Positions 46,979 through 55,325 of a DNA stretch of 64,000 nucleotides are shown here, in pieces. Origin of the DNA: Sulfurovum sp. TSL6. GTDB lineage: Bacteria > Campylobacterota > Campylobacteria > Campylobacterales > Sulfurovaceae. The stretch is taken from the NCBI RefSeq assembly GCF_019972115.1, contig NZ_BPFJ01000001.1:868001-932000 (forward strand), given 5' to 3'. The notes under the pieces were generated by a model. The model did no database searches. It saw only the letters and a program-made list of their open reading frames with translations, and was not told the DNA's origin. The stretch's first letter is position 1, and each line of letters begins with the position of its first letter. Made by a program: the position numbers and the translations under genes.

Positions 46979-47250
46979 ATGCTCTTATCTACGCCATTGT
47001 ACAAACTTTACACACAGTACTGAATCTTTATATCTGGATCGTGATCATTGCTGCACTGTTAAGTTTTGTACGACCTGATCCCTATAACCCTATCGTGCAG
47101 GTACTTCACCGTTTAACAGAACCTGTCCTAAGCTTTATCAGACGTAAAATGCCATTTGTTGTACTTTCAGGTATCGATCTCTCACCCTTGGTTGTGATCT
47201 TAGGTCTACAACTCATTGACAATTTTATGATGCGTGCTGTACTCGGATAA
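46975..47250 (+). CDS. YggT family membrane protein
   Basis: A 91-residue inner membrane protein with two hydrophobic segments (about 8-32 and 65-85). The family hallmark DPYNPIVQVLHRLTEPVLSFIRR is present (RPDPYNPIVQ, LTEPVLSFIR). The role is not settled; YggT relatives affect osmotic tolerance or cell division positioning. The ATG overlaps the GluRS-like stop by four bases (ATGA), so they are cotranscribed. Confidence 0.9.
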   Translation: MNALIYAIVQTLHTVLNLYIWIVIIAALLSFVRPDPYNPIVQVLHRLTEPVLSFIRRKMPFVVLSGIDLSPLVVILGLQLIDNFMMRAVLG

Positions 47251-47253
47251 TAC

Positions 47254-48531
47254 ATGCGCGTGAAGTTTCTTTTTCTTTTATTGCTGCTTGTACTCTCTAT
47301 GGGTACATCCACACTGCATGCGAAAAAGTTCACCTACGAACAGATCCACAAGATGCCAAAGAGTATAGAAAAAGATTACTATATCTGGCGTTTTCTTTCA
47401 CAGACCAACACTACAGCTGCTGAAGCCAAAAAGATCATCTATGAAGCAAGCAGACTCAATACAAAGCTTCGAAAAGCTTACAATAACAGAACCGGATCAA
47501 CTGTTGAACTCCCAAAGATCACAGCAACCGGAGAAACAAACAAAAACTGGAGAAGAAGAAGCAAAGCTCACAAAAGTTTCAAGCATGGGCTTGCTCTGAT
47601 GCAGCAAAGAAAGCCTAAGCAGGCAGCAGATTATTTTGAGGATGCTAGCAAAAATTATGTACAGCGTTATGACATAGACAAGTCTCTCTTCTGGCTCTAT
47701 TTGAGTACCAAAGAGGATGAATACATCAAACTTTTACGTGAGAGCTGTGATGTCAATATCTATACATTAATGGCAGCAGACACGATAAACGGAAGATATC
47801 CAAAAACCATTACAGAATCCCTTTGGAAAAGTAGTACATGGGGGTTTGATATCGAAGACCCTATCTGTTGGGCTAAAGTCAAACAGAAGATGCATTCAGG
47901 TGTTGACCTGGATGATCTGGCAGAGGATCATAAGTCTCAAGAAACGATCGGAATCTATACCTACCTCAAAGCCAAGGCCTGTAACTATACGGAGTCTTAC
48001 TTCCCCATGCCTTACCGTAAGGCCATGAAACATATGACACCGGAAAGACAAGCACTTATCTATGCTATAGCAAGACAAGAGAGTCGTTTTGTACCGGCTT
48101 CTGTCTCACGTTCCTTTGCATTGGGTATGATGCAGTTTATGCCATTTCTCATCGAACATGTTTCCAAAGAGAAAGGTGAGAAGATAGATTATGATGAGAT
48201 ATTCAATCCCTACAAGGCCATAGAGTATGCAGATTACCACCTTGACTATCTTACCAAGTACCTTTACCATCCACTTTTCATAGCCTATGCTTACAATGGA
48301 GGTATAGGCTTTACAAGAAGACATATAACTAAAAAACAAAACTTCAGAAGAGGTCCTTATGAACCCTATATGAGTATGGAAAAAATGGAAAACGAAGAAG
48401 CTAGAGAATATGGAAAAAAGGTTCTGGCAAATTATGTCATCTATCTCAATAAACTTGGGGTGACAACACGTATATTTCCACTTTTAAGCGTACTGGCCTC
48501 ACCTTCTGAAACCGATAAATTCAGGAAGTAA
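47254..48531 (+). CDS. slt: Soluble lytic murein transglycosylase
   Basis: Cleaves peptidoglycan glycan strands with 1,6-anhydro product formation in the periplasm. A signal peptide (about 1-23) precedes a helical superhelix domain and a C-terminal SLT domain. The catalytic glutamate is E276 in AIARQESRFV, followed by GMMQFMP and AYNGGIG, the typical three motifs. The 425 residues are shorter than E. coli Slt70. It starts three bases after the YggT stop, so the unit gltX-like, yggT, slt is one operon. Confidence 0.9.
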   Translation: MRVKFLFLLLLLVLSMGTSTLHAKKFTYEQIHKMPKSIEKDYYIWRFLSQTNTTAAEAKKIIYEASRLNTKLRKAYNNRTGSTVELPKITATGETNKNWRRRSKAHKSFKHGLALMQQRKPKQAADYFEDASKNYVQRYDIDKSLFWLYLSTKEDEYIKLLRESCDVNIYTLMAADTINGRYPKTITESLWKSSTWGFDIEDPICWAKVKQKMHSGVDLDDLAEDHKSQETIGIYTYLKAKACNYTESYFPMPYRKAMKHMTPERQALIYAIARQESRFVPASVSRSFALGMMQFMPFLIEHVSKEKGEKIDYDEIFNPYKAIEYADYHLDYLTKYLYHPLFIAYAYNGGIGFTRRHITKKQNFRRGPYEPYMSMEKMENEEAREYGKKVLANYVIYLNKLGVTTRIFPLLSVLASPSETDKFRK

Positions 48532-48549
48532 TATAAAAAACACTGACTA

Positions 48550-49068
48550 TTAAAACGCTTCTTTGGTCAATACATATTTCGCCACTTTGGCAAAGTGTAA
48601 CGTACCTTTTCCGTAGCGTTTGCTCTCAAAGAGAAGTGTGATCTTTTTATTTGACTCATGGGGAAAAGTAACAAGATAATAACTGCTCCACGGGGTCACA
48701 AAAGATAAATCTTTTAATCGTTCATCCTTCAAACTCAGTGCTTTGATCTCTTTAGCTTTTTTTCCATTCAGAGTTAAGGTATTTTCCTCAGAATGTAACG
48801 CTCCTGATGCTTTACCTTCCATAGACAATCCCACGATAAAAACTTCATCTCGCGTATCATTATTTTCAAAATTCGGAGTATAGAGATAGGTTGCAGTTAA
48901 CATGACTTTTGTCACATTATCCTGGTAGAGTTGTGTCTTTTCTGTTTTTTGTAACTGCTTATGATACGTCACTTTTTCACTATAGCCCTGGATCAGATCT
49001 GTCTCTTGTTTGGATGTGCAGCCAAGCAGGAGAGCAATGGCTATGAACGATAAACAGGATCTAACCAT
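48550..49068 (-). CDS. Putative lipoprotein, unknown function
   Basis: A 172-residue product from the ATG at 49068, five bases after AAGGAG. The N-terminal signal ends in a lipobox (ALLLGC, cysteine about 17), so it is probably a lipoprotein. The mature part is beta-rich with VTPWSSYYLVTFPHES and LLFESKRYGKGTLHF. I recognise no family. The gene is convergent with slt and is separated from mobB by a divergent promoter gap. Confidence 0.65.
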   Translation of the reverse strand: MVRSCLSFIAIALLLGCTSKQETDLIQGYSEKVTYHKQLQKTEKTQLYQDNVTKVMLTATYLYTPNFENNDTRDEVFIVGLSMEGKASGALHSEENTLTLNGKKAKEIKALSLKDERLKDLSFVTPWSSYYLVTFPHESNKKITLLFESKRYGKGTLHFAKVAKYVLTKEAF

Positions 49069-49159
49069 GTGCACTCCTTGTAATTAATACGGATTTTAAC
49101 ATACATTCAATAAAGATTTATGTATAATTCATTTAATCATCATTCAAGGAAATCATACT

Positions 49160-49657
49160 GTGAGTAAAAGAGTTGCTGTTGCATTTACCGGTCCATCAAA
49201 CAGTGGGAAAACCACTCTGGTAGAAAAAGTTGCACAAATATTGATAAAAGAACGTAAAGTAGCCATCATAAAAAATGATCCTAAAGACAAAGCACAGTTT
49301 GATGTAGAAGGAAAAGACAGCCATAAATTCTCACAAACAGGTGCAGAAGTCGTGGTCACTTCACCTACACGTACCACCTACTTCTCACAAAGAGAAAAAA
49401 CATTGGACGATATCGTAGCCATGATCAATGACTTTGATATTCTACTTGTTGAAGGGCTTAAAACGCTTCCGCTGCCGCGTATTGCTGTTTTCAGAAACAA
49501 GATCGATGAAAGTTATTTTGCCTGCAGTGAAGCCATAGCGATTGATGACACTATAGACATTGCAAGCTATACTATACCGGAGAATATCGATATACTTGAC
49601 CTGAATAACACTGCCCAGATCATAGAGTGGATCCATGAGCATGCACAACAATTATAA
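49160..49657 (+). CDS. mobB: Molybdopterin-guanine dinucleotide biosynthesis protein MobB-like GTPase
   Basis: A 165-residue P-loop protein with Walker A GPSNSGKTT (about 11-19), then VAIIKNDPKDKAQFD, and LVEGLKTLPLP, all as in MobB, which helps MobA form molybdenum cofactor. The start is GTG at 49160, preceded by AAGGA. No mobA or moe gene is nearby. It lies 17 bases upstream of fbp in the same direction. Confidence 0.88.
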   Translation: MSKRVAVAFTGPSNSGKTTLVEKVAQILIKERKVAIIKNDPKDKAQFDVEGKDSHKFSQTGAEVVVTSPTRTTYFSQREKTLDDIVAMINDFDILLVEGLKTLPLPRIAVFRNKIDESYFACSEAIAIDDTIDIASYTIPENIDILDLNNTAQIIEWIHEHAQQL

Positions 49658-49674
49658 GTAAAAGAGGATAAAAG

Positions 49675-50526
49675 ATGTTAACCATATTTGAAACCATAGA
49701 AAAAATTGCGATCAAAATAGACCATGCGATCAAAACAGAAGACCTAGGGTACAGTGACAGCTCAAACACATCTGGGGAAGATCAACTTAAACTGGATGTA
49801 AAAAGCGACTATATTGTAGAAGAAGCTTTTAAAGATGTCTCTCTTGTAAAAGCCTTGGTAAGTGAAGAAAAAGAAGGTGTCTTAGCGTTACATGATAATG
49901 GTAAATACACTGTCTGTTATGACCCTTTAGATGGTTCAAGCCTGGCAGATGTCAACCTCTCTGTAGGGTCTATCTTCGGTATCTATGAAGGTGAATTGAA
50001 AGCTGAAAATCTTGTAGCCTCTGCTTATGTTGTGTATGGTCCGCGTATTGAACTTGTAACAGCAAGAAAAGGTAGTAACCCGAAACATTACAGAGCACAG
50101 GAGGGTCTTTTCAACTTCATCTCCGAGATCACACTCGATGAAAAAGGAAAACTCAATGCTCCTGGCGGGACACAACAAAACTGGATCGAATATCACAAAA
50201 CATTTGTAGATAGCCTTTTTGCTGAAGGGTACCGTCTCAGATACTCTGGCGGTATGGTACCCGACCTTCACCAGATCCTTTTAAAAGGTGGCGGGATCTT
50301 CTCATACCCTGCTACATCAGACAAACCAAATGGTAAACTCAGACAGCTTTTTGAAGTCATTCCTTTTGCTTTCATGTATGAACAGGCTGGTGGACAAGCC
50401 ATTAATGATAAAGGGTTGAGACTGATGGAACTTATTCCAGGTCACCCGCATGATACAAGCCCTTGTTTCTTCGGTTCCAATTATGAGATCACTAAACTAA
50501 AAGATGCTTATGGGATCAAAGCGTAA
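49675..50526 (+). CDS. fbp: Fructose-1,6-bisphosphatase class 1
   Basis: Hydrolyses fructose 1,6-bisphosphate in gluconeogenesis, consistent with an autotrophic or mixotrophic lifestyle. The 283 residues carry the metal and sugar-phosphate site [13 protein letters not shown] near 83, and the substrate segment [14 protein letters not shown] near 187. SEEKEG (the glutamates of metal 1) appears near 63. It is somewhat shorter than the 330-residue proteobacterial norm. The stop shares one base with the next ATG, so it is coupled to a small cysteine protein. Confidence 0.93.
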   Translation: MLTIFETIEKIAIKIDHAIKTEDLGYSDSSNTSGEDQLKLDVKSDYIVEEAFKDVSLVKALVSEEKEGVLALHDNGKYTVCYDPLDGSSLADVNLSVGSIFGIYEGELKAENLVASAYVVYGPRIELVTARKGSNPKHYRAQEGLFNFISEITLDEKGKLNAPGGTQQNWIEYHKTFVDSLFAEGYRLRYSGGMVPDLHQILLKGGGIFSYPATSDKPNGKLRQLFEVIPFAFMYEQAGGQAINDKGLRLMELIPGHPHDTSPCFFGSNYEITKLKDAYGIKA

Positions 50527-50723
50527 TGTCAGACCAAGTACTCGATGAGTGGCAAATTGCCCTAAAACAGAAAAAATCTGAACTAGAAGCCTGTCAAAAA
50601 GAGCATCAGCTAAAAAGCTGTATGCGTTGTGAAAAACTGCTTGATTGTGTCGTTCGTGATAGCTATATCCAAGCTGTCTATGACAGTATGAGTAAAGGTG
50701 CCGGTGGGGGATTTGAGTTCTAA
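50526..50723 (+). CDS. Small cysteine protein coupled to fbp
   Basis: A 65-residue product with Cys at about 23, 32, 35 and 41, spaced C-x8-C-x2-C-x5-C (ACQKEH, CMRCEKLLDC), suggesting a zinc site or a thiol-disulfide unit. The tail AVYDSMSKGAGGGFEF is one I associate with a Campylobacterota-restricted family. The ATG overlaps the fbp stop by one base. Function unknown; a link to fbp is only positional. Confidence 0.8.
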   Translation: MSDQVLDEWQIALKQKKSELEACQKEHQLKSCMRCEKLLDCVVRDSYIQAVYDSMSKGAGGGFEF

Positions 50724-50968
50724 TAAGACTTTATCAACTTCAACTTCTCTGCCCTGCTCATCTTTTTTTTGATCTCATACTCACGTTTAGAAGCTGAACT
50801 TCTATCTGCGTACTCTTCGCTATAAACTAAGCTTACAGGTCTTCTGACACGTGTATATTTTGCCCCTTTATCCGAGCCGTTATGCTCTTCTATACGACGT
50901 TCCAATTCTGTAGCGATACCCGTATAAAGTGTCTCATCTGCACACTTTACTATATACACATAATACAT
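50720..50968 (-). CDS. GIY-YIG nuclease family protein
   Basis: An 82-residue protein of the UPF0213 or YhbQ group. It shows the GIY-YIG fold marks YYVYIVKCADETLYTGIATELERRI (split: YYVYIVKCAD, LYTGIATELE) and the downstream arginine KYTRVRRPVSLVYSEEY. Members may cut or process DNA but many are uncharacterised. It is convergent with the small cysteine protein (four-base overlap) and follows a charged gene on the same strand. Confidence 0.85.
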   Translation of the reverse strand: MYYVYIVKCADETLYTGIATELERRIEEHNGSDKGAKYTRVRRPVSLVYSEEYADRSSASKREYEIKKKMSRAEKLKLIKSY

Positions 50969-50977
50969 CTCTTCTTT

Positions 50978-51493
50978 TTACTTCTCATCTTCAAGGGCAT
51001 ACGCTTTAAAATAGACACGTACCCAATCATACGAGACAAAAAATTTGTCTGAATATATTTCAGTTTTAATGAGTACATCTTTCTTTTTCACTTCATATTC
51101 ACTGATAGATTTATAATAAAGTGTAATAATACTTGCTCTAGTGTTGATTTTATCACAATCTGCGATCTCTATATAATACTCTCGTTCCATATTTGTAAAT
51201 TTATAGAACTCTTTATTTGCGATCTTATAACGCTTTTTATTATGAAGCCGTTTCTTTTTGATCTCTTCCCGTTTTTGAGTACTGAGTCTTTTTTCATTGA
51301 GTTTGTCTAAGATCTTCTTTTTTTCTTCTTCCGTAAATGATCTTTTTTTACCTTGGAGTTCCTCTTCTGCTCTTTGATGGATCAGTCTTTCTTCATTTAA
51401 CCTATCCATGATCATTTTTTTTTCTTCAGCCGTGTAGGTTTCTTTTTTAGAGAAACTCTTTATATCTGTTATTTCACGTGAATGGTCATCCAT
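50978..51493 (-). CDS. Highly charged protein with internal repeat
   Basis: A 171-residue product. Residues about 20-85 contain two related lysine/glutamate-rich helical units, EEKKMIMDRLNEERL and EEKKKILDKLNEKRL, each about 32 residues apart, then a basic stretch (REEIKKKRLHNKKRYK). The C-terminal half is a probable folded domain (EYYIEIADCDKINTRASIITLYYK as YYIEIADCDK, RASIITLYYK). No family recognised. It is nine bases upstream of the GIY-YIG gene, and its start lies near the metG leader. Confidence 0.65.
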   Translation of the reverse strand: MDDHSREITDIKSFSKKETYTAEEKKMIMDRLNEERLIHQRAEEELQGKKRSFTEEEKKKILDKLNEKRLSTQKREEIKKKRLHNKKRYKIANKEFYKFTNMEREYYIEIADCDKINTRASIITLYYKSISEYEVKKKDVLIKTEIYSDKFFVSYDWVRVYFKAYALEDEK

Positions 51494-51652
51494 GTTTGTC
51501 CTTTTAGATTGTTCCCACTCAATTCCCTCTTCTGGTATAATTATACATCATTAACATATAATTTTCTTTTCTCACCCATAATACAGCACTTTTTGGCTAA
51601 AATATTTACCAAATTTACTCTACAAACTCATTTGTTTAAGGAACTACACAAT

Positions 51653-53608
51653 ATGTCATGTCACAAAAAATCTTATATTACCACCCCGATCTATTACGTT
51701 AACGACATTGCCCACATCGGCCATGCGTATACAACTATCATTGCAGATACACTTGCACGTTATTCTCGTATGTCAGGATTGGAGACTTTCTTTCTGACCG
51801 GTACAGATGAACACGGACAAAAAATAGAAGAAGCTGCAAAAGCAAGAGGAAAAACGACCCAAGCCTATGCAGATGAGATCTCTGCCACTTTTAAAAACCT
51901 TTGGGATGATTTTGACATCTCTTATGATAAATTTATCAGAACCACAGATGCAGACCACATGAAAGGTGTACAAAAAGCCTTTTCGATCATGTATGAAAAT
52001 GGTGATATTTATAAAGATACCTATAAGGGTCACTACTGTATCTCATGTGAAACCTTCTTCCCTAGCATACAATTAGTTGATGATGAGTTTTGTCCGGAGT
52101 GTGGAAAGAGCACGACTATAGTAGAAGAAGAAAGTTACTTTTTCAAACTCTCTAAATATCAGGATAAGCTGCTTCAATATTATGAAGAGCATCCAAATTT
52201 CATTTTACCAAAAAGTAAAAGAAATGAAGTGATCCGTTTTGTTGAAGGCGGACTCCAGGACCTTTCCATTACGCGTACAAGTTTTGACTGGGGTGTGAAA
52301 CTGCCAGCAGAGATGGATGACCCTAAACATGTGATGTATGTATGGCTCGATGCACTTATGAACTATGTAACGGCACTGGGGTATGGGACTGACGAAGCAA
52401 AAATGGACCTATGGCCTGCACGTGTTCAACTCATAGGTAAAGATATTTTACGTTTCCATGCTATCTACTGGCCGGCATTCCTCATGAGTCTTGACCTGCC
52501 TCTTCCTACACACATCGCAGCCCATGGATGGTGGACAAGAGATGGCGAAAAGATGAGTAAGTCTAAAGGCAATGTTGTGAATCCTAGAGAAGTAGCAAAT
52601 GCCTATGGACTGGACAACTTCCGTTACTTTATGCTTAGAGAAGTGCCATTTGGCGGTGACGGTGACTTTAGCCAAAAAGCACTCATAGACCGTATCAACT
52701 CCGACCTGGGTAATGACCTTGGAAACCTACTCAACCGTCTCATAGGAATGAGCGGTAAATACTTTAACGGTACTGTAGACTCAGCCAATGTCTCCAAATA
52801 CTATCAGGCTGAACTTGATGAAGTACATGCCTCTTTAGACACTTTGGAACCACTGCTTTTTGATATGCAGATACACAGATATCTCGAAGAGCTTTGGAGA
52901 CCGCTCACTGTAGCGAACAAAGCCATCGATATGTATCAGCCCTGGACACTGATGAAAGAAGGCAAAGAAGAAGAGGCGATGGCCCTTAACGGACTTATAG
53001 CGGCGATACTTGCAAAAGTATCGATCATGCTTTCACCTGTCATGCCTGAAGTATGTAAAAAGATCTCAAATGCGCTACACTTTACCATAGACAATGACTC
53101 ATGGAACAGCATGGTGAAAGATACTAAACTACTTGAGACATTTACATTAGAGAAGATAGACCCTCTTTTCCCACGTATAGAAGAGCCTTTACTGGAACAA
53201 GCAGAACCTGTTGATGTAAAGGAACAAGAGAAAGCGCCTAAAAAAGAAGCTACTAAAAAAGAAACAAAAGGAGAAGGGTTAGCACTGATAGGTATAGACC
53301 AATTCTTCCAAACTTCTCTGAAAGTAGGAACGGTTGTAAAGGCAGAGGAAGTACCAAAGAGTAAAAAACTTCTTTTACTGCAAGTCGATGTAGGTGAAGA
53401 TGAGCCTAGACAAGTGGTTGCAGGTATCAAAGAGTGGTATAGTGCTGAAGATATGCTAAACACACAAGTCTGTGTTGTTGCAAACCTTAAACCGGCTAAA
53501 CTCATGGGTCTCAAGAGTGAAGGTATGCTTCTTGCTGCCAAAGATGAAGATGGTCTGTGTATGATACGTCCAGAAAAGCCAAAAACGGCTGGAACACCTA
53601 TAGGTTAA
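51653..53608 (+). CDS. metG: Methionyl-tRNA synthetase
   Basis: Charges initiator and elongator tRNA-Met. From the ATG at 51653 (TTTAAGGAACT upstream) the product has 651 residues. The class I HIGH motif is HIGH at 21-24, KMSKS is in GEKMSKSKGN near 302, and a zinc site is made by CISC and CPEC (about 128-150). After the anticodon domain an acidic/lysine linker leads to a C-terminal EMAP/Trbp111-like domain (DQFFQTSLKVGTVVKAEE). A longer in-frame ORF to 51482 lies in AT-rich leader and is not a credible start. Confidence 0.95.
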   Translation: MSCHKKSYITTPIYYVNDIAHIGHAYTTIIADTLARYSRMSGLETFFLTGTDEHGQKIEEAAKARGKTTQAYADEISATFKNLWDDFDISYDKFIRTTDADHMKGVQKAFSIMYENGDIYKDTYKGHYCISCETFFPSIQLVDDEFCPECGKSTTIVEEESYFFKLSKYQDKLLQYYEEHPNFILPKSKRNEVIRFVEGGLQDLSITRTSFDWGVKLPAEMDDPKHVMYVWLDALMNYVTALGYGTDEAKMDLWPARVQLIGKDILRFHAIYWPAFLMSLDLPLPTHIAAHGWWTRDGEKMSKSKGNVVNPREVANAYGLDNFRYFMLREVPFGGDGDFSQKALIDRINSDLGNDLGNLLNRLIGMSGKYFNGTVDSANVSKYYQAELDEVHASLDTLEPLLFDMQIHRYLEELWRPLTVANKAIDMYQPWTLMKEGKEEEAMALNGLIAAILAKVSIMLSPVMPEVCKKISNALHFTIDNDSWNSMVKDTKLLETFTLEKIDPLFPRIEEPLLEQAEPVDVKEQEKAPKKEATKKETKGEGLALIGIDQFFQTSLKVGTVVKAEEVPKSKKLLLLQVDVGEDEPRQVVAGIKEWYSAEDMLNTQVCVVANLKPAKLMGLKSEGMLLAAKDEDGLCMIRPEKPKTAGTPIG

Positions 53609-53610
53609 AT

Positions 53611-54591
53611 ATGAAAATTGAAGATATAGTAAACCTCACTGAGGGAACACTCACCAACACACCAAACGTTCAAGCTATAGAAGCTGCGACTGTTTACTAC
53701 TCAAAAGTAGAGCATGGTGATCTTTTCTTCTCTTCAAATCAGGAAGAAATAGACCAAGCCATAGCCAATGGTGCGTATGCCATCGTTTACGCTGATGAAA
53801 GTATAGTCAAAAAGGATGATGAAATAGCCTGGATCAAGGTCTCTGATCTCCAACTTGCAGCCTTTAAACTCATTCGTTATGTGGTCATTAGAAAAGAATC
53901 AAAATTTTTCTTACTTTCAGAACATGAACAGACCTTTCTTAAGATGATACTTGTTCATAAAACAAACATTACTTTTATTGCAGACGACTGGCGCAAAGCC
54001 TTTGAGCAGATACTCAATTCTGAATGTTCACTCTTTGTAGGAACAAATAAAGAACTCCTCGAACTCATCAAACCTGACGTCTCTAAGCTCAACAGAGAAG
54101 TAGACGGGTACATGGTGTCTGATACACTCTTTAGAAGTACATTTAAAGTAGGCGGGTTTGTCTATCAGGAAAAGGAACTGATTCCTTTTCATTTAGAATA
54201 TCTGCTTCGTGCTATAGACTTTTGTGAAACACATGAACTCCCTTATTCAGTGGACCGTCTTAAGTATACGAAGCATTTTACCCCGGTCTTCATAGATGGT
54301 AAACTCAAAAGTACACAGGCAAGCAAAAGTGCTAAAGTAGCTATCTTTACCGACAATCTCTCAGATATCACCAAAGCAAGAGAATATGTCATGAGAAGTA
54401 ATATGTGGGTAAAAAGTGTTGTAATGACACCGCCTAAGACCAAAGTACCGGGTATTGACCACCCGCACTGGTTTGAAACAAAAGAAGAGTTACAGGACCT
54501 TCTTAAAAATATCCATTATAACTATGCATTTATCTACAATGCAGATAAAAGTATGTTAAATACGATCCAGGAAGAGTACTCACTTTTCTAG
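53611..54591 (+). CDS. MurF/MurE N-terminal-domain-like protein, unknown function
   Basis: A 326-residue product from the ATG at 53611, two bases after metG stops. Residues 15-70 (TVYYSKVEHGDLFFSSN, then IANGAYAIVYADE) resemble the UDP-binding N-terminal domain of Mur ligases, but the ATP-binding GTNGK loop and ligase domains are absent; the C-terminal half has SAKVAIFTDNLSDITKAREYV. It may be a peptidoglycan-linked protein or a partial homologue. It is probably cotranscribed with metG. Confidence in the Mur likeness is moderate. Confidence 0.65.
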   Translation: MKIEDIVNLTEGTLTNTPNVQAIEAATVYYSKVEHGDLFFSSNQEEIDQAIANGAYAIVYADESIVKKDDEIAWIKVSDLQLAAFKLIRYVVIRKESKFFLLSEHEQTFLKMILVHKTNITFIADDWRKAFEQILNSECSLFVGTNKELLELIKPDVSKLNREVDGYMVSDTLFRSTFKVGGFVYQEKELIPFHLEYLLRAIDFCETHELPYSVDRLKYTKHFTPVFIDGKLKSTQASKSAKVAIFTDNLSDITKAREYVMRSNMWVKSVVMTPPKTKVPGIDHPHWFETKEELQDLLKNIHYNYAFIYNADKSMLNTIQEEYSLF

Positions 54592-54600
54592 ATATCTTTT

Positions 54601-55263
54601 TTACACTTGCAATGACTGTAAGTGTAAAGGTTTTCTCATAAGCACCATGTTTTTCCCATTATCAGCGATAAATTCAACACCATACTTTTTACAAAGTACT
54701 CTAAAAGTCTGCGCAGTAAAGAAAACGATATGTGTAGGGTCCTGGTGGTAATACCACTTTTTGAAAGCCTCTACATCATTGGGGTGAAACTGTGTCTGCA
54801 GTGCCAGGTAACCGCCCTCTTCCAACCGTCCCAAGAGACTCTCAAATACTTCTTTAGGCTGATGCAGGTGTTCAAACACTTCTGTAGAGACGATCAGCTC
54901 ATATTTTTTATTTTCTACTAATGTGTCAGGATGATAGATAGGATCATAGTAGTCACACGCTATACCTTCTTTTTTAAGCATTGAAGCAAGTAAAGAACTT
55001 CTGCCGCAACCAAAATCAAGTGCTGTTTTCGGTGTGTTCACTAAAGGGAGTATGAAATCAAGGAATCGTTGGAAATACGCCTGGTATCCTGTATCATTTT
55101 CATCATTTTCATGCAGATTATATCGTTCTTTTTGTGTGTTAAGGTCCTGATGACATTCAGGTGATTTAAAAATATATTCACAGTTAGTACAATGATAGTA
55201 AGCGATATTTGTTTTCTTGTCTACAAAAGTTTCACATATATTATGACAAATATGACAGTCCAT
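54601..55263 (-). CDS. Class I SAM methyltransferase with N-terminal zinc-type cysteines
   Basis: A 220-residue protein. The start has two CxxC pairs (CHIC at 3-6, CTNC near 25-28) that look like a zinc ribbon. Motif I is TALDFGCGRSSLLAS near 80, and VSTEVFEHLHQPKEVFE follows. This organisation is common in C-methyltransferases of sugar or lipid pathways, but the substrate is unknown. It is convergent with the MurF-like gene and divergent from the TRAP-type protein gene. Confidence 0.8.
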   Translation of the reverse strand: MDCHICHNICETFVDKKTNIAYYHCTNCEYIFKSPECHQDLNTQKERYNLHENDENDTGYQAYFQRFLDFILPLVNTPKTALDFGCGRSSLLASMLKKEGIACDYYDPIYHPDTLVENKKYELIVSTEVFEHLHQPKEVFESLLGRLEEGGYLALQTQFHPNDVEAFKKWYYHQDPTHIVFFTAQTFRVLCKKYGVEFIADNGKNMVLMRKPLHLQSLQV

Positions 55264-55325
55264 TTTACCCCTTTAAAACGATTGTTATGTTACTATTAAA
55301 TCTATTAATTCAAGGACAAAACAGC

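Noticed and set aside
52936-53541. 201-residue minus-strand ORF over metG
   Set aside because: Serine-rich shadow of the metG coding strand; no start signal.
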